Both the position numbers and the translations under genes were made by a program. Below the pieces are notes generated by a model. It ran no database searches and was not told where the DNA came from. It worked only from the letters and a program-made list of their open reading frames with translations. Positions 5,888 to 11,166 of a DNA stretch of 11,166 bases are shown here, piece by piece (position 1 is the first letter of the stretch; the number at the start of each line of letters is the position of its first letter). Location of the stretch: assembly GCA_958423535.1 (NCBI GenBank), contig CATZRJ010000046.1:1-11166 (forward strand), in the 5' to 3' direction. This stretch comes from an uncultured Collinsella sp. (GTDB lineage: Bacteria > Actinomycetota > Coriobacteriia > Coriobacteriales > Coriobacteriaceae).

Positions 5888-7204
5888 ATGAAGAACGAAA
5901 TGAGCAGAAGGCAGTTCCTGGGCTTTGCTGGTTCCGCGGCTGCAGTTCTTGGTCTGGGCCTCGTGGGTTGCGGTGGTTCTGCCGGCTCCGGCTCCTCTGC
6001 TTCTGGTGACGCTGCCGAGGTCTACTTCCTCCAATTCAAGCCCGAGGTCGACAAGGAGTGGAAGGAGATCGCCAAGGCGTACAAGGAGGAGAAGGGCGTC
6101 GAGGTCAAGATCGTGACCGCCGCCTCCAACACCTACGAGGAGAAGCTCAAGTCCGAGATGTCCAAGAGCTCCGCTCCGACCCTGTTCCAGGTCAACGGCC
6201 CCACCGGTCTTAAGAACTGGAAGGATTACTGCGCCGACCTGTCCGATACCAAGCTCCGCGGTGAGCTCATTGACGACTCCCTGGCTCTGCAGTCCGATGG
6301 CAAGGATCTGGGTATCGACTGGGTCCAGGAGAGCTACGGTATCATCTACAACAAGCAGCTGCTCGAGAAGGCTGGCTACAAGGCCGAGGACATCAACTCC
6401 TTCGATAAGCTGAAGGCTTGTGCCGACGACATCCAGGCCCGCAAGGACGAGCTTGGTGTCGAGGGCGCCTTCACTTCCGCCGGCATGGACGACTCCTCCA
6501 GCTGGCGCTACACCACCCACCTCGCCAACATGCCGCTCTACTACGAGTTTGAGAAGGAGCACAACCAGGAGGACGACGAGATCAAGGGCGAGTTCCTCGA
6601 CAACTACAAGCAGATTTTCGACCTGTACATCACCGACTCCACCTGCGATCCTTCGCAGCTCGCTTCCAAGACCGGCGACGACGCCACCAACGAGTTCGCA
6701 ACCGGCAAGGCCGTCTTCTACCAGAACGGCTCTTGGGCCTACTCTGACCTCGTCAAGGCCGGCATGACCGACGATCAGATTGGCATGATGCCGATCTACA
6801 TCGGTGTTGACGGCGAGGAGAACCAGGGCCTGTGCTCCGGCGGCGAGAACTACTGGTGCGTCAGTTCCCAGGCTTCCGAGGATGCCCAGAAGGCCACCGA
6901 GGACTTCATGTACTGGTGCGTCACCGCTGACACCCCGACCAGCATCATCGCCGACAAGATGGGTCTGACCGCTCCGTTCAAGAGCGCCAAGGAGACCACC
7001 AACGTCTTCTCGCAGCAGGCCGTTGCCATGGCCAAGGACGGCAAGAAGACCGTCGCTTGGGACTTCGTCTACATCCCCTCTGAGGAGTGGAAGAAGAACC
7101 TCAAGCAGGCTCTGATCGCCTATGCTGCCGACAACAGCAAGTGGGATGGCGTCAAGAACGCCTTCGTCGATGGTTGGAAGACCGAGAAGGCTGCTTCCGA
7201 GTAA
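5888..7204 (+). CDS. Carbohydrate ABC transporter substrate-binding lipoprotein (CUT1 type, family 1)
   Basis: This 438-residue extracytoplasmic receptor belongs to the sugar ABC operon that follows. The N-terminus MKNEMSRRQFLGFAGSAAAV carries a twin-arginine motif (SRRQFLG, residues 6-12), a hydrophobic stretch and a lipobox LVGC with Cys28. Export as a folded Tat lipoprotein is therefore likely. A Gly/Ser/Ala linker (29-40) precedes the mature domain, which shows family-1 binding-protein features: VKIVTAASNTYEEKLKSEMSKSSAPTLFQ in part, YGIIYNKQLLEKAG, FATGKAVFYQNGSWAYSDL and a late aromatic-rich end. I chose ATG 5888 over an in-frame GTG at 5870 because AAAGGGTGG sits just before the ATG and the signal peptide then starts normally. 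Codon use is markedly more biased (AAG, GAG, CTC, ATC) than in its neighbours, as expected for high expression. The sugar cannot be named from sequence. Confidence 0.93.
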   Translation: MKNEMSRRQFLGFAGSAAAVLGLGLVGCGGSAGSGSSASGDAAEVYFLQFKPEVDKEWKEIAKAYKEEKGVEVKIVTAASNTYEEKLKSEMSKSSAPTLFQVNGPTGLKNWKDYCADLSDTKLRGELIDDSLALQSDGKDLGIDWVQESYGIIYNKQLLEKAGYKAEDINSFDKLKACADDIQARKDELGVEGAFTSAGMDDSSSWRYTTHLANMPLYYEFEKEHNQEDDEIKGEFLDNYKQIFDLYITDSTCDPSQLASKTGDDATNEFATGKAVFYQNGSWAYSDLVKAGMTDDQIGMMPIYIGVDGEENQGLCSGGENYWCVSSQASEDAQKATEDFMYWCVTADTPTSIIADKMGLTAPFKSAKETTNVFSQQAVAMAKDGKKTVAWDFVYIPSEEWKKNLKQALIAYAADNSKWDGVKNAFVDGWKTEKAASE

Positions 7205-7235
7205 GTAGTTGCTGCCCAAGCTATCTGATTAGCGA

Positions 7236-7271
7236 CAGGGGGCGGGCAGACGTTGGTTTGCCCGCCCCCTG
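7236..7271 (+). other. GC-rich intercistronic hairpin after the binding-protein gene
   Basis: CAGGGGGCGGGCA (7236-7248) and its exact complement (7259-7271) form a 13-bp stem with a 10-nt loop. No T-tract follows; the next bases are GCATATTGAAAGG and the permease start. It is better read as a partial terminator or a 3'-end block that stabilises the binding-protein message, giving more receptor than membrane subunits. That role is inference from similar ABC operons. Confidence 0.7.
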
Positions 7272-7291
7272 CATATTGAAAGGACCCTTCT

Positions 7292-8146
7292 ATGGGCAAA
7301 GCACTCAAGCGCTGGTGGCCGCTCTTTATGCTGCCCACGTGTCTGGCGTTTATGATCGGGTTCGTGATCCCCTTTATCCAGGGTCTCTATCTCTCGTTCT
7401 GCCAGTTTATTACCATCAACAACACGCACTTTGTCGGTATCGAGAACTACGTGCGCGCACTGTCCGATCCGCAGTTTGCCACGTCGTTCTTCTTTACCGT
7501 GGCGTTTGCCTTCCTGTCGACGGTGCTCATCAACGTGATTGCCCTCGCCATCGCGCAGGCGCTCACCCGCAAAGCGCTCAAGGGCACCAACATCTTCCGT
7601 ACGATCTTCTTTATGCCTAACCTGATCGGCGGCATCGTGCTGGGCTACATTTGGCAGATTCTGATCAACTGCCTGCTCTCCAACGTGGGTGCCCAGCTCA
7701 TCGCCCTTAACTCTGCTGCTGGCTTCTGGGGCCTTATCATCCTGACCCTGTGGCAGCAGGTCGGCTACATGATGATCATCTACATCGCTGGTCTGCAGTC
7801 CATTCCGTCCGACTACATCGAGGCCGCCAAGGTCGACGGTGCCACGGCATGGCAGACGTTTTGGAAGGTTAAGATCCCTAACCTGATGCCGACCATCACC
7901 ATCTGCCTGTTCCTGTCCATCACCAACGGCTTTAAGCTGTTCGACCAGAACCTCGCCCTTACCGGCGGTGCCCCCGCGCACTCCACCGAGATGCTCGCCC
8001 TGAACATCTACAACACGTTCTATTCTCGTGCCGGTATCGCATGGCAGGGCATTGGCCAGGCCAAGGCAGTCATCTTCTGCATCCTGGTCGTAGCCATCTC
8101 CATGATTCAGCTTAAGGCCACGAGGTCCAAGGAGGTGCAGCAGTAA
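7292..8146 (+). CDS. Carbohydrate ABC transporter permease, MalF/UgpA type
   Basis: This 284-residue inner-membrane protein has about six predicted hydrophobic segments. The first (~10-35) starts right after a short basic N-terminus, so the long periplasmic insert of E. coli MalF is absent. The cytoplasmic EAA loop that docks with the ATPase is at 177-196 (EAAKVDGATAWQTFWKVKIP). Upstream of the ATG there is GAAAGGA at a 7-nt spacing. The stop codon overlaps the start of the next permease by one base (TAATG), which indicates coupled translation and equal amounts of the two permeases. It is one half of the pore of the CUT1 transporter encoded here. The substrate is unknown. Confidence 0.94.
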   Translation: MGKALKRWWPLFMLPTCLAFMIGFVIPFIQGLYLSFCQFITINNTHFVGIENYVRALSDPQFATSFFFTVAFAFLSTVLINVIALAIAQALTRKALKGTNIFRTIFFMPNLIGGIVLGYIWQILINCLLSNVGAQLIALNSAAGFWGLIILTLWQQVGYMMIIYIAGLQSIPSDYIEAAKVDGATAWQTFWKVKIPNLMPTITICLFLSITNGFKLFDQNLALTGGAPAHSTEMLALNIYNTFYSRAGIAWQGIGQAKAVIFCILVVAISMIQLKATRSKEVQQ

Positions 8147-8985
8147 TGAAACGCGATAAGGTTATCAACCGCGCGCTCTCAATCTTCTTTACGATTCTGT
8201 CGCTCGCGTGGATCTACCCCGTGTTCATGATCGCGCTCAATTCCTTTAAGAAAGCGACCGCAATCAGCACCACCACAGCGTTCGATCTGCTCACGCCCGA
8301 GACGTTCAACGGCCTTGCAAACTACTTGCACGCTCTTAACGAGCAGGGTTTTGCCTCGGCATTTATGTACTCGCTCATCATCACAGTCACGTCGGTCGTG
8401 CTGATTTTGGTGTGCTGCTCCATGTGCGCTTGGTATGTGGTTCGTGTCAACAACAAGATCTCGAACTTCTTCTATTACCTGTTCGTCTTCTCGATGGTCG
8501 TGCCCTTCCAGATGCTCATGTTCACGCTGTCCAATTTGGCGGACCGCATCGGCTTCAACACGCCGTTCAACATCTGCTTTATCTATCTTGGCTTTGGCGC
8601 GGGCTTGGCGGTCTTTATGTTCGCCGGCTTTGTAAAGAACATTCCGCTCGAGATCGAAGAGGCGGCCATGATCGACGGCTGCAACCCGGTCCAGGTGTTC
8701 TTTAAGATCGTCCTTCCCATCATGAAGCCCACCTATCTTTCGGTCGGCATTCTCGAGACCATGTGGGTCTGGAACGACTATCTGCTGCCCTACCTTACCC
8801 TCGACTCCACCAAGTACAGGACCATTCCTATCTTGATCCAGTACTTCCGCGGCGGCTACGGCCACGTCGAGCTCGGTCCCATGATGGCCTGCATCATGAT
8901 GGTCGTTATCCCCATCGTCATCATGTACATCCTCTGTCAGAAGTACATCATCGACGGCGTGGTGGCGGGTGCCGTCAAGGGCTGA
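8146..8985 (+). CDS. Carbohydrate ABC transporter permease, MalG/UgpE type
   Basis: This 279-residue protein is the second pore subunit. It has hydrophobic segments at ~10-32, ~73-98, ~108-130, ~142-163, ~195-220 and ~247-265. The EAA loop is at 171-195 (EEAAMIDGCNPVQVFFKIVLPIMKP), and the C-terminus IIDGVVAGAVKG is typical of MalG-type permeases. Its ATG shares one base with the stop of the preceding permease; the ribosome-binding GGAGG lies inside that gene (about 8131). The ATPase gene follows after a 68-bp gap with a hairpin. Confidence 0.94.
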   Translation: MKRDKVINRALSIFFTILSLAWIYPVFMIALNSFKKATAISTTTAFDLLTPETFNGLANYLHALNEQGFASAFMYSLIITVTSVVLILVCCSMCAWYVVRVNNKISNFFYYLFVFSMVVPFQMLMFTLSNLADRIGFNTPFNICFIYLGFGAGLAVFMFAGFVKNIPLEIEEAAMIDGCNPVQVFFKIVLPIMKPTYLSVGILETMWVWNDYLLPYLTLDSTKYRTIPILIQYFRGGYGHVELGPMMACIMMVVIPIVIMYILCQKYIIDGVVAGAVKG

Positions 8986-9010
8986 TGCCGTAACTGTTTT
9001 GCAAGTTTCT

Positions 9011-9035
9011 GCGGCGCCCCTCAGCGCGGCGCCGC
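9011..9035 (+). other. GC-rich intercistronic hairpin before the ATPase gene
   Basis: GCGGCGCC (9011-9018) and GGCGCCGC (9028-9035) form a perfect 8-bp stem with a 9-nt loop. As at 7236-7271, the stem runs directly into GCATATCGAAAGG and the next start codon, without a T-tract. It may limit read-through into the ATPase gene or protect the upstream message. Confidence 0.65.
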
Positions 9036-9053
9036 ATATCGAAAGGTAAAGAC

Positions 9054-10253
9054 ATGGCCGAGATCGTTCTCAAACATGTTCAGAAGGTGTATCCCAACAA
9101 CGAGTCCAAAAAGAAGGGCTTCTTTGGCAAAAAGAAGAAGACCGAGGAGAAGAAGCACAACCTCAAGGTTACCGAGGACGGCGTGCTCGCGGTGGAGGAC
9201 TTTAATCTCACCGTGCATGACCAGGAGTTTGTCGTTCTCGTTGGCCCGTCTGGCTGCGGCAAGTCCACGACGATGCGCATGGTCGCTGGCCTGGAGGACA
9301 TCACTTCGGGCGATGTGCTCATCGACGGCAAGCGCGTCAACGACGTGGCGCCCAAGGATCGTGACATCGCCATGGTGTTCCAGAGCTACGCTTTGTACCC
9401 CAACATGACGGTGTACGAGAACATGGCGTTTACGCTTGAGCTCAAGAAGGTCCCCAAAGACGAGATCGACCGCAAGGTTCGCTCCGCTGCCGAGATCTTG
9501 GGTATCACCGAGTACCTCGACCGTAAGCCCAAGGCGCTTTCGGGCGGCCAGCGCCAGCGTGTCGCTATCGGCCGCGCCATCGTGCGTGACCCCAAGGTCT
9601 TCCTGATGGACGAGCCGCTGTCCAACCTGGACGCCAAGCTGCGTAACCAGATGCGTGCCGAGCTCATCAAGCTGCGCCACGAGATCAAGGGCACGTTCAT
9701 CTACGTCACCCACGACCAGACCGAGGCTATGACCCTCGGCGATCGTATCGTGGTCATGAAGGACGGTGTCGTTCAGCAGATCGCCACCCCGCAGGAGGTC
9801 TTCAACCATCCCACGAACATCTTCGTCGCCGGCTTTATCGGCGTGCCGCAGATGAACTTCTTCGATGCCCAGCTGGTGCGCTCGGGCAACGGCTTTACCG
9901 TCAAGACCGAGGATATGAACGTGGCACTCGCCCCCGAGACCTGCGCTCAGCTCGCTCTCAACTGGGACGGCGGCGACGTGAAGGAGATTACGGCCGGCGT
10001 GCGCCCCGAGCAGATCCTGCTTGCCGACAAGGACGAGGAGGGTGCGCTCCAGGGTACCGTCGAGGTGACCGAGCTCATGGGTTCGACCGAGCACGTCCAC
10101 GTGACCGCTCCCGATGGTCAGTTCGTCCTGATCATTCCCGTTGTCGACCTCGAGGCCAAGGGTGCGCTCAAGGCGGGCGACCCCATCTGGTTCAAGTTCG
10201 AGAAGAACGCGACCCATCTCTTCGATAAGGTGTCTGGCAAGAACCTTATCTAG
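9054..10253 (+). CDS. ugpC: CUT1 sugar ABC transporter ATPase (MsmX/UgpC type) with Lys-rich N-terminal insertion
   Basis: This 399-residue ATPase powers the transporter. Motifs are complete: Walker A GPSGCGKST (64-72), Q-loop Gln110, signature LSGGQ (162-166), Walker B VFLMDE (182-187) with catalytic Glu187, D-loop NLDAKL, and H-loop His220. A C-terminal regulatory region of OB-fold type (~245-399, GVRPEQI) marks the MalK/MsmX/UgpC family. Between KVYPN and AVEDFNL, where most members go straight on, there are about 30 extra residues (~16-45) rich in Lys and Glu. I recall similar inserts in relatives from gut Clostridia. The ribosome-binding GAAAGG lies at 9041-9046. It is the last gene of the operon and could serve other sugar importers too, as MsmX does in Bacillus. 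The symbol follows family naming and does not imply glycerol-phosphate transport. Confidence 0.94.
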   Translation: MAEIVLKHVQKVYPNNESKKKGFFGKKKKTEEKKHNLKVTEDGVLAVEDFNLTVHDQEFVVLVGPSGCGKSTTMRMVAGLEDITSGDVLIDGKRVNDVAPKDRDIAMVFQSYALYPNMTVYENMAFTLELKKVPKDEIDRKVRSAAEILGITEYLDRKPKALSGGQRQRVAIGRAIVRDPKVFLMDEPLSNLDAKLRNQMRAELIKLRHEIKGTFIYVTHDQTEAMTLGDRIVVMKDGVVQQIATPQEVFNHPTNIFVAGFIGVPQMNFFDAQLVRSGNGFTVKTEDMNVALAPETCAQLALNWDGGDVKEITAGVRPEQILLADKDEEGALQGTVEVTELMGSTEHVHVTAPDGQFVLIIPVVDLEAKGALKAGDPIWFKFEKNATHLFDKVSGKNLI

Positions 10254-10271
10254 GCCCGGTGCATCCGGGCC
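10253..10271 (+). other. Hairpin starting at the ATPase stop codon
   Basis: GGCCCGG, TGCAT loop, CCGGGCC: a perfect 7-bp stem whose first base is the last base of the stop codon. Only a short T-run (CCCTTTGGG) follows, so alone it is a weak terminator. Confidence 0.55.
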
Positions 10272-10283
10272 CTCCCTTTGGGC

Positions 10284-10315
10284 GACTGCGGTATTGCCAT
10301 CCTTTTGCCGCGGTC
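10284..10315 (+). other. Second hairpin downstream of the ATPase gene
   Basis: GACTGCGG (10284-10291) pairs with CCGCGGTC (10308-10315), with one non-Watson-Crick position, around a 16-nt loop. It sits between the stop-codon hairpin and the main terminator; no T-tract follows. Confidence 0.4.
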
Positions 10316-10321
10316 ACATAT

Positions 10322-10368
10322 AAGGCTCCTCTCCCGTCCACTGGGCGAGAGGGGAGCCTTTCTTTGTG
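10322..10368 (+). terminator. Rho-independent terminator of the ABC operon
   Basis: AAGGCTCC (10322-10329) pairs with GGAGCCTT (10353-10360), and the stem continues through TCTC/GAGG with one G-T pair. TCTTTGTG follows. This is the best terminator candidate for the operon. Confidence 0.75.
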
Positions 10369-10391
10369 TTGGGGTTGTCCGTCTGTTAGTT

Positions 10392-10450
10392 TGTCTTGAT
10401 CTGTAACAGGAGGAGGGACAAATTGGGTCTAGATGTTACAGATCAAGACA
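10392..10450. repeat. Array unit A: 17-bp perfect inverted repeat
   Basis: TGTCTTGATCTGTAACA (10392-10408) and its exact complement (10434-10450) enclose a 25-nt loop. The loop contains AAATTGGGTCTA (10420-10431), which is the complement of a stretch in the loop of unit C. Confidence 0.9.
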
Positions 10451-10472
10451 GCGTCGAGCTGCCTGTCCTTTC

Positions 10473-10529
10473 ATCTCGATCTGTAACGCGAAGAACTGAT
10501 TTCGGCAGTTACCTGTTACAGATCGAGAT
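10473..10529. repeat. Array unit B: 15-bp perfect inverted repeat
   Basis: ATCTCGATCTGTAAC (10473-10487) and its exact complement (10515-10529) enclose a 27-nt loop. The loop holds a small inner stem AACTG/CAGTT (10494-10510). Arm differences from unit A (TTGAT to TCGAT) are matched in the opposite arm, so pairing is preserved. Confidence 0.9.
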
Positions 10530-10553
10530 TGTTTTAGCCGCCTTGCCCGTCCA

Positions 10554-10608
10554 TCTCATTCTGTAACAGGTAGACCCAATTTTGCCGGCTGGGTGTTACA
10601 GACAGAGA
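10554..10608. repeat. Array unit C: inverted repeat, loop in the opposite orientation
   Basis: TCTGTAACA (10560-10568) pairs with TGTTACAGA (10594-10602), followed by two mismatches and four more pairs (TCTC 10554-10557 with GAGA 10605-10608). The loop carries TAGACCCAATTT (10571-10582), the exact complement of 12 bases in the loop of unit A. Unit C therefore aligns best to unit A when reversed. Confidence 0.85.
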
Positions 10609-10644
10609 CTGTTTGATCAAAGCAGGCCGCAGGTCGGCGTATCG

Positions 10645-10682
10645 GCACAAAAAGCGGAGCCGCGTTGCCGCGACTCCGCTTT
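10645..10682 (-). terminator. Terminator of the glycogen phosphorylase gene
   Basis: Read on the minus strand, AAAGCGGAG and CGCG pair with CGCG and CTCCGCTTT around a GCAA tetraloop, with one mismatch, and TTTTTGTG follows. It lies 26 bp after the phosphorylase stop codon. Confidence 0.8.
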
Positions 10683-10708
10683 CAGGAGGATGGGTAAAGG
10701 GAGCGAAA

Positions 10709-11166
10709 TTAGCCCAGGTGCCAAATCTCGTCGTTGTACTGGGAGATCGTGCGGTCAGACGAGAAGGTGCCGGCGTTGGCGATGTTGATCAGCGCCTTGC
10801 GCACCCAAGTGTCCTGGTCCTCGTAGTCTGCCAGCACGCGCTCCTTGGTCTGGATGTATTCCTCAATGTCGAGCAGGGCCATAAACCAGTCCTTGCCCTT
10901 GATGTCATCGTGCAGGCGTTGCAGACGCTCGGCGTTGCCGGTCGCCATAAAGGCGGGGTTTGTGATAAAGTCCACCAGCAGCTTGATACCGGGCTTGCGG
11001 TAGAGTGCGCTGGCGTTATAGCTTCCGTCGGCGTAGAGCTGCTCGACCTGCTTGGAAGAGGCACCAAAGGTGTAGATGTTCTCGTCGCCTACGAGTTCGG
11101 CGATCTCGACATTGGCACCGTCAAGCGTGCACAGGGTCAAAGCGCCGTTGAGCATGAACTTCATGT
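10709..11166 (-). CDS. glgP: Glycogen/maltodextrin phosphorylase, C-terminal part (N-terminus off the window)
   Basis: About 152 C-terminal residues are visible. The family enzyme removes glucose-1-phosphate from alpha-1,4-glucan ends using pyridoxal phosphate. The visible start, (N)MKFMLNGALTLCTLDGANVEIAE, is the highly conserved pyridoxal-phosphate segment; the Lys right after the first Met is the cofactor lysine. GDENIYTFG and the end ISQYNDEIWHLG are also typical. The first visible Met is internal: the full enzyme is usually 750-850 residues, and the reading frame is open to the right edge. It is convergent with the ABC operon and fits the alpha-glucan theme of the region. Glycogen and maltodextrin phosphorylases cannot be told apart from this piece, so the symbol is provisional. 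Confidence 0.93.
   Translation of the reverse strand, partial: MKFMLNGALTLCTLDGANVEIAELVGDENIYTFGASSKQVEQLYADGSYNASALYRKPGIKLLVDFITNPAFMATGNAERLQRLHDDIKGKDWFMALLDIEEYIQTKERVLADYEDQDTWVRKALINIANAGTFSSDRTISQYNDEIWHLG

Larger units (their letters stand above)
10392..10608. repeat. Array of three long inverted-repeat units at an exact 80-bp period
   Basis: CTGTAAC occurs at 10401, 10481 and 10561, and TGTTACAG at 10434, 10514 and 10594, so both arms repeat at exactly 80 bp. Each unit has the same 42-bp core. The spacers (about 22-24 bp) are also related (GAGCTGCCTGTCC versus TAGCCGCCTTGCC). The array fills most of the gap between the ABC operon terminator and the convergent phosphorylase terminator. 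No ORF is credible here. Individual units are listed separately. Confidence 0.85.

Noticed and set aside
5780..7219. Long open frame of 479 codons on the minus strand opposite the binding-protein gene
   Set aside because: It is a shadow of the strongly biased codon use of the binding-protein gene; the product is a low-complexity Leu/Val/Gly-rich string with no family features.
9021..10217. Long open frame of 398 codons on the minus strand opposite the ATPase gene
   Set aside because: Same cause: mirror of a codon-biased gene with all ABC motifs on the plus strand; the antisense product shows no recognisable domain.
10392..10608. CRISPR array reading of the regularly spaced repeats
   Set aside because: The repeated parts are two arms of a hairpin, the spacers are related to each other and not unique, the period is 80 bp, one unit is inverted, and no cas gene is present.
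10392..10608. Insertion sequence or transposon end
   Set aside because: No transposase fragment and no target duplication was seen; the long arms alone do not establish a mobile element.

Overview
The window is about 11 kb of moderately GC-rich bacterial DNA, close to gene-saturated, with codon use favouring G/C third positions. The protein types suggest an intestinal Actinomycetota of the class Coriobacteriia, most like Collinsella: a CwlM-like wall protein, a TreR-like GntR regulator, a CUT1 sugar ABC system with a Lys-rich ATPase of the gut-anaerobe type, and glycogen phosphorylase. This assignment comes from recognising families, not from a database search.

Left part (1-4631, all minus strand): the main part of a CwlM-like peptidoglycan-binding protein whose amidase domain looks degenerate (cut by the left edge, only its far C-terminus missing); a trans-polyprenyl diphosphate synthase; and an 816-residue fusion of an alpha-glucoside-family PTS permease (EIIC then EIIB) with a Cof-type HAD phosphatase at its C-terminus. 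A 229-bp divergent promoter region separates the fusion from a plus-strand GntR/UTRA regulator (4861-5580), which ends in a strong terminator hairpin.

Right part (5580-10253, plus strand): a carbohydrate ABC operon in the order solute-binding lipoprotein, permease, permease, ATPase. It has a structured leader before the binding-protein gene and a GC-rich hairpin in two of its three intergenic junctions. Each of those hairpins is followed by the same GCATAT(T/C)GAAAGG ribosome-binding block. Near-identical operator-like words, TTGTT(T/C)A(A/T)AC, occur twice in the PTS/GntR divergent region and twice upstream of the ABC operon, so the GntR protein may control both uptake systems.

A 455-bp gap (10254-10708) follows. 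It holds three hairpins at the operon end, then a striking array of three long inverted-repeat units at an exact 80-bp period, then the terminator of a minus-strand glycogen/maltodextrin phosphorylase gene whose C-terminal third or less is visible (10709-11166). Together the genes point to alpha-glucan and alpha-glucoside uptake and breakdown: PTS import with possible on-the-spot dephosphorylation, ABC import of an unknown saccharide, and phosphorolysis of glucan.
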